A stretch of 64,000 nt of DNA from Bacteroidales bacterium. Lineage in GTDB: Bacteria > Bacteroidota > Bacteroidia > Bacteroidales > P3. The stretch spans positions 54,692 through 118,691 of the forward strand of contig JAFUWF010000021.1 in assembly GCA_017483575.1 (NCBI GenBank), in the 5' to 3' direction. The notes beneath the pieces were generated by a model. That model ran no database searches, was not told the DNA's origin, and saw only the letters and a list, made by a program, of their open reading frames with translations. This document shows positions 42,245-50,305 of the stretch, piece after piece (the first letter of the stretch is position 1; every line of letters begins with the position of its first letter). The position numbers and the translations under genes are program-made.

Positions 42245-42465
42245 ATATCACAGATACGGAGTTTCAATATTTGAAAGAAAAAATGGCAAAGGATTTGATC
42301 GCATTGCTGATGGAAAGGCGAGGACTGTCTATGGAAGAAGCATTCCGCAGGTTCTATTCATCTGACACATATCAAAAGATAGGCATTCCTGAAACCAACC
42401 TATTCTCCCAAAGCCCCGGCTATGTATACTCATATTTGGAAGACGAACTTAACGCGAAACATTAA
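42241..42465 (+). CDS. Small third protein of the DUF3791/DUF3990 module
   Basis: The 74-residue protein (MNITDTEFQYLKEKMAKDLI ...) carries the pattern FYSSDTYQKIGIPETNLF then SQSPGYVYSYLEDEL, which accompanies DUF3990 genes in other genomes as I recall them. Its ATG overlaps the DUF3990 stop (ATGA). It is a second candidate antitoxin. No domain with known activity was recognised. Confidence 0.72.
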   Translation: MNITDTEFQYLKEKMAKDLIALLMERRGLSMEEAFRRFYSSDTYQKIGIPETNLFSQSPGYVYSYLEDELNAKH

Positions 42466-42505
42466 TAAACAACAATAATTATTAACCCCCTAAAACGATA
42501 AAACA

Positions 42506-42664
42506 ATGGAAAAGTATGTATGTGATGTTTGCGGGTATGTGTACGACCCCGCAGTTGGCGACCCCGACAACGGCATCGCCCCCGGCACCAAGTTCGAAGA
42601 CCTCCCCGCCGACTGGACTTGCCCCCTGTGCTCCGTCGACAAGACCCACTTTGAGAAACAATAA
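42506..42664 (+). CDS. Rubredoxin
   Basis: A 52-residue rubredoxin: [20 protein letters not shown] near the start and [17 protein letters not shown] at the end, giving the two CxxC iron-binding pairs. It is a one-electron donor for flavodiiron, rubrerythrin-type and related oxygen-reducing proteins, all encoded nearby. The length is exactly that of the family, and ferritin follows 21 bases later. Confidence 0.95.
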   Translation: MEKYVCDVCGYVYDPAVGDPDNGIAPGTKFEDLPADWTCPLCSVDKTHFEKQ

Positions 42665-42685
42665 TCCTAAAAAACATATAAAACT

Positions 42686-43201
42686 ATGCTTAACAAGAAA
42701 GTTTCCGACCTGCTGAACGAGCAGATCAACAAGGAGCTCTACAGCGCCTACCTGTACCTCGACATGAACAACTACTTCGACAAGCGCGGCCTCAGCGGCT
42801 TCGCCAACTGGTACATGATCCAAGCCCAGGAGGAGCGTGACCATGCCATGCTCATCTACAAATACATGCAGAACAACGACTGCCCCATCAAGCTCGGAGC
42901 CATCGCCATGCCCGACAAGGTGTTCAAGAAGGACATGGACGTGCTGAAGGCCGGCCTGGAGCACGAGGAGTATGTCACCGAGAGCATCCACACCATCTAC
43001 GACGCCGCCAGCAAGGTGAAAGACTTCCGCACCATGCAGTTCCTCGACTGGTTCGTCAAGGAGCAGGGCGAGGAGGAGACCAATGCCCGCGACATGATCT
43101 CGAAGATGGAACTCTTCGGCAGCGACCCCCGCAGCCTCTACATGCTCAACCAGGAACTCGCCGCCCGCACCTACAGCGCCCCCAGCCTGGTGCTCGACTA
43201 A
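42686..43201 (+). CDS. ftnA: Ferritin
   Basis: The 171-residue non-haem ferritin shows NEQINKELYSAYLYLDMNNY, IQAQEERDHAMLIYKYM (the ExxH ferroxidase motif) and later LDWFVKEQGEEETNARDMIS. It stores iron and helps detoxify Fe(II) with oxygen or peroxide in the cytosol. The neighbouring rubredoxin suggests cotranscription. Confidence 0.95.
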   Translation: MLNKKVSDLLNEQINKELYSAYLYLDMNNYFDKRGLSGFANWYMIQAQEERDHAMLIYKYMQNNDCPIKLGAIAMPDKVFKKDMDVLKAGLEHEEYVTESIHTIYDAASKVKDFRTMQFLDWFVKEQGEEETNARDMISKMELFGSDPRSLYMLNQELAARTYSAPSLVLD

Positions 43202-43226
43202 CAGGCCTGCGACGTTATTGAGATCT

Positions 43227-43628
43227 ATGGAGATAAAACCTTATCGTCACGAGGTGAAGTACTACGAGTGCGACCGCATGGGCATCACGCACCACAGCAA
43301 CTATATCCGTATCATGGAAGAAGCGCGTGTGGACTGGATGGACCAACTGGGCTACGGCTTCGACCGTATGGAAGCCGAAGGGGTGGTGTCACCGGTGGTG
43401 AGCGTCGACTGCCGCTATCGCCACAGCACCACCTTCAAGGACCTCATCGAGGTTGCCGTCAGCGTGGCAGAGACCACGCCGCTGAAGATTGTCTTTGCCT
43501 ACACGATGAGTTGCGCCGGGAAAGTGGTATGCACCGCCACCAGCACACATTGTTTCCTCGAGGGCGGGCGTCCGGTATCGCTCGAGAGACGTTTCCCGGA
43601 GCTGTTTGCCGCCATAAAGACCCTCTGA
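43227..43628 (+). CDS. Acyl-CoA thioesterase, hot-dog (4HBT/YbgC-like)
   Basis: The 133-residue protein starts MEIKPYRHEVKYYECDRMGI at 43227. It has the hot-dog active-site block YECDRMGITHHSNYIRIMEE and VVSVDCRYRHSTTFKDLIEV. The DxxG(I/M)xHHxxY type places it with YbgC/FadM-like acyl-CoA thioesterases. The natural substrate is unknown. A strong terminator follows. Confidence 0.9.
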   Translation: MEIKPYRHEVKYYECDRMGITHHSNYIRIMEEARVDWMDQLGYGFDRMEAEGVVSPVVSVDCRYRHSTTFKDLIEVAVSVAETTPLKIVFAYTMSCAGKVVCTATSTHCFLEGGRPVSLERRFPELFAAIKTL

Positions 43629-43634
43629 AAACAA

Positions 43635-43674
43635 AGAACGCCGAGAGCAACGTTGCCCACGGCGTTCTCTTTTT
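43635..43674. terminator. Bidirectional terminator between convergent genes
   Basis: AGAACGCCG (43635-43643) pairs with CGGCGTTCT (43660-43668). A smaller GCAACGTTGC palindrome lies inside the loop, and T-rich sequence follows. Confidence 0.85.
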
Positions 43675-43688
43675 CCTATGGAGGTTTC

Positions 43689-44630
43689 TTAAGCCTTGTT
43701 GAACTTTTCTTTGCCTTGCTTGCAGCGGGGACACTTCCAGTCGGCGGGGAGGTCTTCGAAAGCGACGCCATCGTGCTCAGCGGGGTCGTAGACGTAACCG
43801 CAGATGGAGCAGACGTACTTGCCGGTGGCCTGTATCTTGCTGAAGTCAATCTCCGGCCATACGGTGGGCACGGGGTGGTCGAGGTCCATCACGTGCTTGG
43901 CCTCCAGATTCTCGTAGCCTTGCGGGGTGTGGGTGCCGCAATAGACGGTGGGGTGGCCCATGACGAACTCGCGCACGCGGTCCAGCGTCTGGCGGGCGGC
44001 CGTACGGTCGTCGAAGACCACCGACAGCTTGTTCTCGTATAGCGCCTCGTCGACGTAGGTGATGTCGCCGTGCAGCATGTAGAAGAGGCCGCCGTCCTCC
44101 ACCACCACGATGCTGTTGCCGTTGGTGTGGCCCTTAGCTTTGATGAAGTGGATGCCGGGGGCTATCGTCTGGCTTTCAGGGAAGTTGTAGTACGGGCCGT
44201 CGGTGAAGTGCACCGGCATCAGGTTGTTGAGTCCCTTCAGCTCGTCGGCACCCATCTCGTCGACATTGACATAGATCTTGGCGTTGGGGAAGAGCTTCAG
44301 GCAGCCGCTGTGGTCGCTGTGCTTGTGGGTGAGGAGGATTTTGGTCACCCGCGTGGTGAGATAGCCCATCTTGGCCAGGGCGTCCACATAGTCGCAGATG
44401 TCCTTGCCGGTGTAGAGGGCGGACTTCTCATCAGGCACCTCTTCAGGAGTGCCGGCGGGCAGGCCGGTGTCCACCAAGATGACCTCGCTGCCTGTGTCAA
44501 TCAGATAGTTCTGTAGGCTGCCGCGGTAGCGCACATTGATGTCGAATTTGTCGGGGCCCTCTTCGCCGCCGAAGACAAACGGCTGGCTGTAGAACCCATC
44601 CTTGCGGAATTTAACTGCTTTGATTTCCAT
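43689..44630 (-). CDS. MBL-fold metallohydrolase with C-terminal rubredoxin
   Basis: The 313-residue protein begins with a metallo-beta-lactamase domain: [15 protein letters not shown], the metal site [27 protein letters not shown], and HGDITYVDE. From about residue 265 a rubredoxin follows: [17 protein letters not shown] ... [13 protein letters not shown]. The metal site resembles hydrolases more than flavodiiron proteins, and no flavodoxin domain is present, so an electron-linked role is inferred only from the rubredoxin. It converges on the thioesterase. Confidence 0.9.
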   Translation of the reverse strand: MEIKAVKFRKDGFYSQPFVFGGEEGPDKFDINVRYRGSLQNYLIDTGSEVILVDTGLPAGTPEEVPDEKSALYTGKDICDYVDALAKMGYLTTRVTKILLTHKHSDHSGCLKLFPNAKIYVNVDEMGADELKGLNNLMPVHFTDGPYYNFPESQTIAPGIHFIKAKGHTNGNSIVVVEDGGLFYMLHGDITYVDEALYENKLSVVFDDRTAARQTLDRVREFVMGHPTVYCGTHTPQGYENLEAKHVMDLDHPVPTVWPEIDFSKIQATGKYVCSICGYVYDPAEHDGVAFEDLPADWKCPRCKQGKEKFNKA

Positions 44631-44670
44631 TGTCTAAAGTTTTACTTTGTTAATTAATTTTTCTCGATGA

Positions 44671-44703
44671 TTTGATAACGCAGAAAGGTCGGAAATATTG
44701 TGT
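44671..44703 (+). repeat. Left direct repeat flanking the ATPase gene
   Basis: TTTGATAACGCAGAAAGG then TCGGAAATATTGTGT (33 bases). The partner at 46240-46272 differs at two positions. Similarity fades but resumes at CTCAGA about 20 bases further on in both. Confidence 0.85.
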
Positions 44704-44792
44704 GGGCCTGCGCATACATGCTCAGAAGGGTCAAGTTACCGACGTCCGAATTTTTATTGCATAAAAATCAAGTATAATTAAAAATATTTTCA

Positions 44793-44800
44793 TATATTTG
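44793..44800 (+). promoter_or_regulatory. -7 box of the DUF4143 ATPase gene
   Basis: TATATTTG ends 24 bases before the ATG at 44825 and favours that start. No clear -33 box. Confidence 0.5.
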
Positions 44801-44824
44801 CAAATCATACTTAAGAATAATTAC

Positions 44825-46099
44825 ATGGACAAACAACTCATTAAGAGCGTTATCGTTGAAAAACAGCAGCAAATCCGTCAGGTGGAATTGCTGCAAAGGG
44901 GCGAGATTTTTGATGCAAAATCAAGCTATGTGCTTATTGGCATCCGTCGTGCCGGTAAGTCGTATACCCTCTATCAGGACATCCTCACAAAGCTCTCTTC
45001 GGGAGACGCCAAGGTGGAGGACATTCTCTACATCAATTTTGAGGATGAGCGTATTGCACCCATCAAAGGGGACGAACTCGGACTAATACTCGACGCCTAT
45101 TGGGAGTTGATTGACCAGAAACGCCCCTATATCTATCTCGACGAGATACAGAATATCGACGGCTGGGAAAAGTTTGCCCGTCGTCTAACCGAGGAGAAGC
45201 ACAAGGTGATGATTACCGGCAGCAACGCCAAGATGCTCAGCCGTGAGATAGCCTCCACCCTCGGTGGGAGCTACATCCAACGTCATATATATCCCTTCTC
45301 GTTCAAAGAATATCTCGACTACCACGGTATCAGCCTCTCGCGCAACTGGGAGTTCAACCCCGACCTACGACGGTCAGTTGTCCGCCATTTCGCTGAGTAT
45401 TTCATCCATGGAGGCTTTGCCGAGTCGTTCGACAAGGTTGACAAGAGGGAGTGGCTTACCACGCTTTACCAAAAGATACTGATGGGTGACATTGTAGAGC
45501 GCAACAAGATCCGCAACCCTCGTATCCTTCGCCTGTTGGCCCGTAAACTGGCCGAGAGTGTGATGCAACCCACCACCTTGAAACGACTTGAGAATATCAT
45601 CAAATCGACTGGCGACAGCATCAGCCCCACGGTGCTGAAAGATTATCTCGGATATATGGAGGATGCCTATCTCATAATCTCCATTCCCAATCTTGTCTCG
45701 CCGATTACCGAGCAGCAGACCATTATGAAGCGTTATTTTGCCGACAATGGCATACTCGGACTCTTCTTTGTAGGTGGAGAGACAAAGTTGCTGGAAAATA
45801 TCGTGGCAGTTCAATTGAATCGTAGCTATCCCAGCACTCCTGACGAGCAACGGCTGTTCTATTACAACAAAGGCGTCGAGGTGGACTTTTGCGTCCCCGA
45901 GGACAATCTGGCCATACAAGTGTCGTACAGCATCGACGACAGTACCACCTACGAGCGTGAAGTGAGTGGTTTGGTGAAATTCTTGAAGGCGTACAAACAA
46001 TATCGAGGAACGATTGTCACCTGGGACACCGAGCGACAGATTGCGGAAGACGGCATCACAATCAATGTGGTACCAGTATGGAAATGGTTGCTACAGTAG
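44825..46099 (+). CDS. AAA+ ATPase with DUF4143 domain
   Basis: The 424-residue protein has an AAA_14 P-loop (LIGIRRAGKSYTLYQDIL, about residues 38-55), a Walker-B-like YIYLDEIQNIDGWEKF, the sensor segment VMITGSNAKML, and a C-terminal DUF4143 region ending in a PDDEXK-like strand set (YYNKGVEVDFCVPEDNLAIQ). Members are often acquired genes of unknown role. Here the gene lies alone between two 33-base direct repeats and has higher AT content than core genes. Confidence 0.9.
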   Translation: MDKQLIKSVIVEKQQQIRQVELLQRGEIFDAKSSYVLIGIRRAGKSYTLYQDILTKLSSGDAKVEDILYINFEDERIAPIKGDELGLILDAYWELIDQKRPYIYLDEIQNIDGWEKFARRLTEEKHKVMITGSNAKMLSREIASTLGGSYIQRHIYPFSFKEYLDYHGISLSRNWEFNPDLRRSVVRHFAEYFIHGGFAESFDKVDKREWLTTLYQKILMGDIVERNKIRNPRILRLLARKLAESVMQPTTLKRLENIIKSTGDSISPTVLKDYLGYMEDAYLIISIPNLVSPITEQQTIMKRYFADNGILGLFFVGGETKLLENIVAVQLNRSYPSTPDEQRLFYYNKGVEVDFCVPEDNLAIQVSYSIDDSTTYEREVSGLVKFLKAYKQYRGTIVTWDTERQIAEDGITINVVPVWKWLLQ

Positions 46100-46651
46100 G
46101 TTAACCTGCCAGCGTTGACAATCTGCTTGACATCCGCCAAAAGATGGCTGAAGTCCGATTGCTGAATATTATTGTCATTACTCATATTTCAATTCTTTCT
46201 GTTACTATTAACAAATAACCTATGTGTTAATAGCGTTGCTTTGATAACGCAGAAAGGATGGAAATATTGTGTTGCTATGCTTCCGTGTACTCAGATGTCT
46301 TATACCTCAAAGGTGACCTCTCGTCAGTTGTGTTCAGCAATATGGCGTATTTTTGCCGCCAGCCTTCTTAGTGGGGACTTCGATCCTTCTTGGTGGGTCC
46401 TATGTGGGTCTTACGAAGGCTTTGAAAATCAACATAATTCACAAATGGCCACACAAGATGACCAAAGCACTGATTTCCAGTATTATCACCCTGCGACCTT
46501 TCGGCGACCTTTCGGCGGTGTATCGGCGGTCGTCTTATTTTACGCATATTTGACCCCTCCAGAAAAGATATACTTATCTACGCAAAAAGAGTATATCTTC
46601 TTGCACAAAAGATATACTCTTTTCGTGAGAATGATATACTCTTCTTTTGGC
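46100..46651. other. Gene-poor AT-rich spacer with direct and inverted short repeats
   Basis: About 550 bases without a convincing gene. It contains the right-hand 33-base direct repeat (46240-46272) and, at 46563-46648, four copies of a GATATACTCTTTT-like word, one of them inverted: AAAAGATATACT (46563), AAAGAGTATATCTT (46586), AAAAGATATACTCTTTT (46607) and GATATACTCTTCTTTT (46633). The second and third form a hairpin. An open frame runs through here but has no protein-like features. Confidence 0.65.
46240..46272 (+). repeat. Right direct repeat flanking the ATPase gene
   Basis: TTTGATAACGCAGAAAGG then ATGGAAATATTGTGT, the partner of 44671-44703, 140 bases after the ATPase stop codon. Confidence 0.85.
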
Positions 46652-47818
46652 CTATCTATTTCCTTTTGCCCTGTTATGTGTCTTACACAGCATCTGGCAG
46701 TTGTCTTCGGTGGTGGTGCCGCCTTTACTCCATGCTGTAACGTGGTCGGCTTCCATCTCCTTCTCGCCCCATATCTTGGTATGGTTAGCATCATTCCCCA
46801 ACGCACATAGTGGGCAGTTACTGATGCCTTTGTCCTTGGCCTCCAAGGTCTGACGGTTGTAGACTCGGCGTTGTGTCGACTTGTCGAACAGGCGCACGTT
46901 AAGCAGTTTCATCTCTGTGCAGCCGCCCAGCACATACTCGAACACGCCCCGTCGGTCCTGCACATAGTCGTCGGCCAATAGCTCCCTCACCTTGGCCGAC
47001 ACCGCCGTATGGTCGTAGGGCTGGGCGTGGAACCGTTCGTAGAGGTTGCCCCACGGCAGGCCGCGCATTTCGGGATAGGGCTCATCGAAGATACTGTCCA
47101 CCCAGGCGATGACGCTGTCGAAATAGCTTCGCAGTTCCTTTATGTTATTGTCGTTGCGGTGGTTACTCATATACTCGTCAATCTTGCCTTTGCTGACCCA
47201 TTCCAATGCCACCTCAAGTATCTCCTGCCGTTTCACGTCGCCTTTCACGTAAGCCGACCATTTCTGCACATTGCTGTCCTTGCTGTTGGAGAAATAGGCA
47301 CGGGCCAGCGTCACGAACGGACCGCTGTATTCCGCATTGCGTTTCTCTTGCTCTGTCAGCTCAAAGCCTGCCTTGTTGATGATGCGGAACCAAGCTTTCA
47401 CCTCGCTTTCCGTACCCTCGCAGATGTAGGCGCGCAGTTTGGTTTGTAGGACCAGTTGCTTCTTATCCTCGGGCAAGGCACTGAATTTGCGTTCTCTATC
47501 GCCCAGCCTGTACGAGAATTTTTCGGTCAGGTATCGTCCAAGTGCCGTGATACGCTGTTGTCCGTCAAGCACCTCCAGCATTCCGTCTGCACGGCGGTTG
47601 AAGTAAAGCAATCCCAGAGGGTAGGATTTCAGCACCGAGTCGATGACCTCATACTCGGCCTTGCCGTTTTTCTCGGCATAAATATAGTTGCGCTGGTATT
47701 CGGGCTGTATGACCAACTGCCCATTCAGGCCATACACTCCTTTTTCTTCCAAATCGTTGTAGTAAAACCCCTCGCACAGTTGCTCCACCGTGTAGGTTAC
47801 AAATTCTGGCTCTTTCAT
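46652..47818 (-). CDS. DUF262 plus HNH nuclease, partner of the adjacent methyltransferase
   Basis: The 388-residue protein has an N-terminal DUF262 domain with PEYQRNYIY and LDGQQRITALGRYL, the GmrS-like nucleotide-binding/hydrolysing motif of the family. A C-terminal HNH nuclease follows: ISNCPLCALGND, then MEADHVTAWSKGGTTTEDN, then LCKTHNRAKGN. DUF262-HNH proteins occur in type IV-like and other defence systems. Its ATG overlaps the methyltransferase stop (ATGA), so the two are translated together. It is predicted to be the restriction half, sensitive to modification state. Confidence 0.87.
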   Translation of the reverse strand: MKEPEFVTYTVEQLCEGFYYNDLEEKGVYGLNGQLVIQPEYQRNYIYAEKNGKAEYEVIDSVLKSYPLGLLYFNRRADGMLEVLDGQQRITALGRYLTEKFSYRLGDRERKFSALPEDKKQLVLQTKLRAYICEGTESEVKAWFRIINKAGFELTEQEKRNAEYSGPFVTLARAYFSNSKDSNVQKWSAYVKGDVKRQEILEVALEWVSKGKIDEYMSNHRNDNNIKELRSYFDSVIAWVDSIFDEPYPEMRGLPWGNLYERFHAQPYDHTAVSAKVRELLADDYVQDRRGVFEYVLGGCTEMKLLNVRLFDKSTQRRVYNRQTLEAKDKGISNCPLCALGNDANHTKIWGEKEMEADHVTAWSKGGTTTEDNCQMLCKTHNRAKGNR

Positions 47819-48942
47819 ATACGTTTGCGGATTAAGATTCTTGGATACATGGGTTGCGGATTACCATCAACAATAATAACAGACCGAGCATTCAGGTCAT
47901 TGGCATTCGCATAGTCGGCTTTTGTGTACTTTTTCATTTTATATGGGTCGTCGTTCCTTTGGGTTATCCATAGTATCTCGAACTGTTCGGGACAATAGAA
48001 ATCCAGCCATGAGATAGGCACACCCATTACGCCGTCGTAGTCGGATGGTATTGCATCGGAGAAGGGCACTTCGATAGCATTGTAGTTGTCATAATGCAGG
48101 TAGGCGAAACGCCACTTGTCGTTGCCCTTGTGTTTGCTGTATTTCACATTCTCCTGCATGGTCATCAGCTTCATGGGCTTATGGCGACGGCCGTGTTCTA
48201 AGTTGGTGTACCACCGCACACCTTTCACGCGGATATACTTGCGTCCGTCGTCATCCACACGCCAACCGCTGGCCTCGATTGGATATTCATCGGGTATGGC
48301 AAACTCGCGGTCGCCGCTGTGGATGCTCTCGCCATACCACACGCGATTCTCCTTTATATAGGGAAATATTTCCTTGTATGTAACGGCGTTCATGTTGCCG
48401 ATAATCAGGAATTGCTTTTGCGCCTCCATTATCCATCCAAAGAACTCGCGGAAGAGCGAGAACGGCGGATTGGTAATGATAATGTCGGCCTCGTCGCGCA
48501 GCCGCTTGACCTCCTCGCTGCGGAAATCGCCGTCGCCCTCCAGGTATTGCCACTTCAAGTCGTCGAGGTCTATGTGCCCATCGCCTGTACTGTCGCTGTC
48601 GAGGATGAATATCTTGCCGTGCGTCTTACTTTTGTCTGCATCGTATTGCGGCGATGTCTCCTCGAACAGCGAGGTCTGCAGGCTGACCTTGTATTGTTTG
48701 CTCTCGATGGCATAGCTTGTTGAAACAAGTCGGCGCAGCCCCAGACGCTCGAAGTTCTCGGCGAAATAGCGTGTGAAGTTGCTCCATTCCGGGTCATCGC
48801 AGGGCAGCAATACCGACTTGTCGCGAAACACATCGGGGTTGTAGTCGAGGTAGCACTCCACTTCGCGTTCGATGTCGTAGAACTGTGTATAAAACTCGTC
48901 TTTCTTTGCATTTCTGGCATTTGCCAGGTCTTTGTTTTGCAT
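47815..48942 (-). CDS. EcoRI-family adenine-specific DNA methyltransferase
   Basis: The 375-residue protein matches the adenine methyltransferase EcoRI family: FYTQFYDIEREVECYLDYNP, VLLPCDDPEWSNFTRYFAEN, the catalytic IIITNPPFSLFREFFGWI, and a C-terminal DFYCPEQFEILWITQRNDDP. It methylates adenine in double-stranded DNA; the target sequence cannot be read from the gene. In classical EcoRI the partner is a different endonuclease. Here the partner is DUF262-HNH. The transcript is predicted to have a ~310-base structured leader. Confidence 0.9.
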   Translation of the reverse strand: MQNKDLANARNAKKDEFYTQFYDIEREVECYLDYNPDVFRDKSVLLPCDDPEWSNFTRYFAENFERLGLRRLVSTSYAIESKQYKVSLQTSLFEETSPQYDADKSKTHGKIFILDSDSTGDGHIDLDDLKWQYLEGDGDFRSEEVKRLRDEADIIITNPPFSLFREFFGWIMEAQKQFLIIGNMNAVTYKEIFPYIKENRVWYGESIHSGDREFAIPDEYPIEASGWRVDDDGRKYIRVKGVRWYTNLEHGRRHKPMKLMTMQENVKYSKHKGNDKWRFAYLHYDNYNAIEVPFSDAIPSDYDGVMGVPISWLDFYCPEQFEILWITQRNDDPYKMKKYTKADYANANDLNARSVIIVDGNPQPMYPRILIRKRI

Positions 48943-49265
48943 AGGCGGAGATTGATTAGCGCATTGCTATCAATCACAAAATCGGCAACAAGAAAGGCGT
49001 GAGCCTCTATTTGCGTTCAGGGAAAGCCTGAGAAGAAACCCCTGTTGTACTGCTGCTCACGCCTAAAGGCGCTTACTACCAGTACAACATGGCTTACCTT
49101 AATATGGCTCACCTTGAACTAACTACTCCGATTTGTCAAAATCAGTTTCTCAGGCTTATTTTGAACGCGAAATGGTAGTCAATGCTTATGTTATTCTATT
49201 TATGTCTTTATGTCTATACTATTCTTTTTGTTTATATCATATATTGATGTTTTAATTCCACGGTA
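48943..49265 (-). other. Structured leader region of the methyltransferase operon
   Basis: Nested inverted repeats are present. TTTGCGTTCA (49010) pairs with TGAACGCGAAA (49162), AGCCTGAGAA (49025) with TTCTCAGGCT (49147), and GTTGTACTG (49044) with CAGTACAAC (49080). A CGCCTAAAGGCG hairpin sits at the tip. An alternative pairing is AGGCGTGAGC (48995) with GCTCACGCCT (49055). On the plus strand a peptide-like frame (VSLYLRSGKA, stop, EETPVVLLLTPKGAYYQYN) crosses the region but lacks a start, so it may be a gene fossil. Functional direction is unknown. Confidence 0.6.
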
Positions 49266-49273
49266 CAAAGATA
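49266..49273 (-). promoter_or_regulatory. -7 box upstream of the methyltransferase operon
   Basis: TATCTTTG on the minus strand, immediately downstream of the DUF1016 stop codon. No clear -33 box. If used, it gives a leader of about 310 bases. Confidence 0.5.
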
Positions 49274-49288
49274 CACATTTTTTTTCAA

Positions 49289-50305
49289 TTATTTGCTATT
49301 CAGATATAATCTGTTGCGTGTCAATTCGTCGGCCAACTCTTCCTCCGAGGGAAGGACCGTGAAGTATTTTGACGCATATATTTGTTTGGATTCATTCAGC
49401 AGGGAATAGCGGGCAACAATCTCATCTTTCTCCGCACATAGTATCAATCCAATTGTAGGATTGTCGTCGGGTTGGCGCTTCAACTGGTCAAACATCCTTA
49501 CATACATGTCCATTTGTCCAATGTCTTGATGGGAGAGTTGTGTGGTTTTCAAGTCCACGAGGACAAAGCATTTTAATATGTAATTGTAGAAAACGAGGTC
49601 GATATAGAAGTCACTCAACTCGGTCGCAATATGCATCTGTCGGTCGACGAAAGAGAACCCTCGCCCCATTTCGAGCAGGAATTGTTGCATATTGTCTATG
49701 ATGGCCCGTTCCAGTTTGCTTTCTTTCACACGTTCGTTAATCCCAAGGAACTCAAAAATATAAGGGTCTTTCAACTGAGTTGATGCCGCAACTGGCAATG
49801 ATTCACGTACCCCCTGGGTTGATACAACACGATGATAGGCGTCTGTCTTGATGTTGCGTTGCAGTTCCCTCACCGACCAATTGCCATTGCGAGACTCCTC
49901 AATGTAGTATCTCCGTTCTTTCTCATCGCTTAGTCTCATTATCAGTCGGATATGCGACCAACTCAATTCTCTACACAGTGTGTTGAGAATTTCCACATTC
50001 GGAAAAGTGTTGTAAAATTGACGGAAGTTCCATAGTTGTGCAACGGACACTCCACCACCAAAAGTCGGCGACAGCTCTTTTGACAGATTCTCAATCAGCC
50101 GGCTGCCGTAATCGGCTCGTTCCTTACCCTGCTGTTCTTGAACCACAATACGGTATCCAATCATCCAATAGGTCTGGACTATGATGCTATTGATATTCCT
50201 ATAAGCGCTCCGTCGTGACTGTTCGAGGATAAGGCGAATGTCGGCAGAGCAATCGTTAGTGAAAGAGATGTTGGATAAAATTGGAACCGAACTGTTATCT
50301 ATCAT
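49289..50305 (-). CDS. DUF1016 (YhcG-like) PDDEXK nuclease-family protein
   Basis: The 338-residue protein has an N-terminal helical domain (IIVQTYWMIGYRIVVQEQQG, GGVSVAQLWNFRQFY, ELSWSHIRLIMRLSD) and a C-terminal PDDEXK nuclease domain with the metal/catalytic residues in FYIDLVFYN ... CFVLVDLKTTQLSHQDIGQM. YhcG-family proteins are common in defence islands and near type I restriction systems; the role is unproven. It stands upstream of the methyltransferase-HNH pair with its own promoter. Confidence 0.9.
   Translation of the reverse strand: MIDNSSVPILSNISFTNDCSADIRLILEQSRRSAYRNINSIIVQTYWMIGYRIVVQEQQGKERADYGSRLIENLSKELSPTFGGGVSVAQLWNFRQFYNTFPNVEILNTLCRELSWSHIRLIMRLSDEKERRYYIEESRNGNWSVRELQRNIKTDAYHRVVSTQGVRESLPVAASTQLKDPYIFEFLGINERVKESKLERAIIDNMQQFLLEMGRGFSFVDRQMHIATELSDFYIDLVFYNYILKCFVLVDLKTTQLSHQDIGQMDMYVRMFDQLKRQPDDNPTIGLILCAEKDEIVARYSLLNESKQIYASKYFTVLPSEEELADELTRNRLYLNSK

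Noticed and set aside
46172-46810. Open frame of about 210 codons after the ATPase gene
   Set aside because: It crosses direct repeats and hairpins, overlaps the HNH end of the neighbouring nuclease on the other strand, and shows no protein-like pattern.
48961-49179. Plus-strand peptide-like frame before the methyltransferase gene
   Set aside because: An upstream stop, no start codon and an internal TGA. Kept only as a possible fossil within the structured leader.
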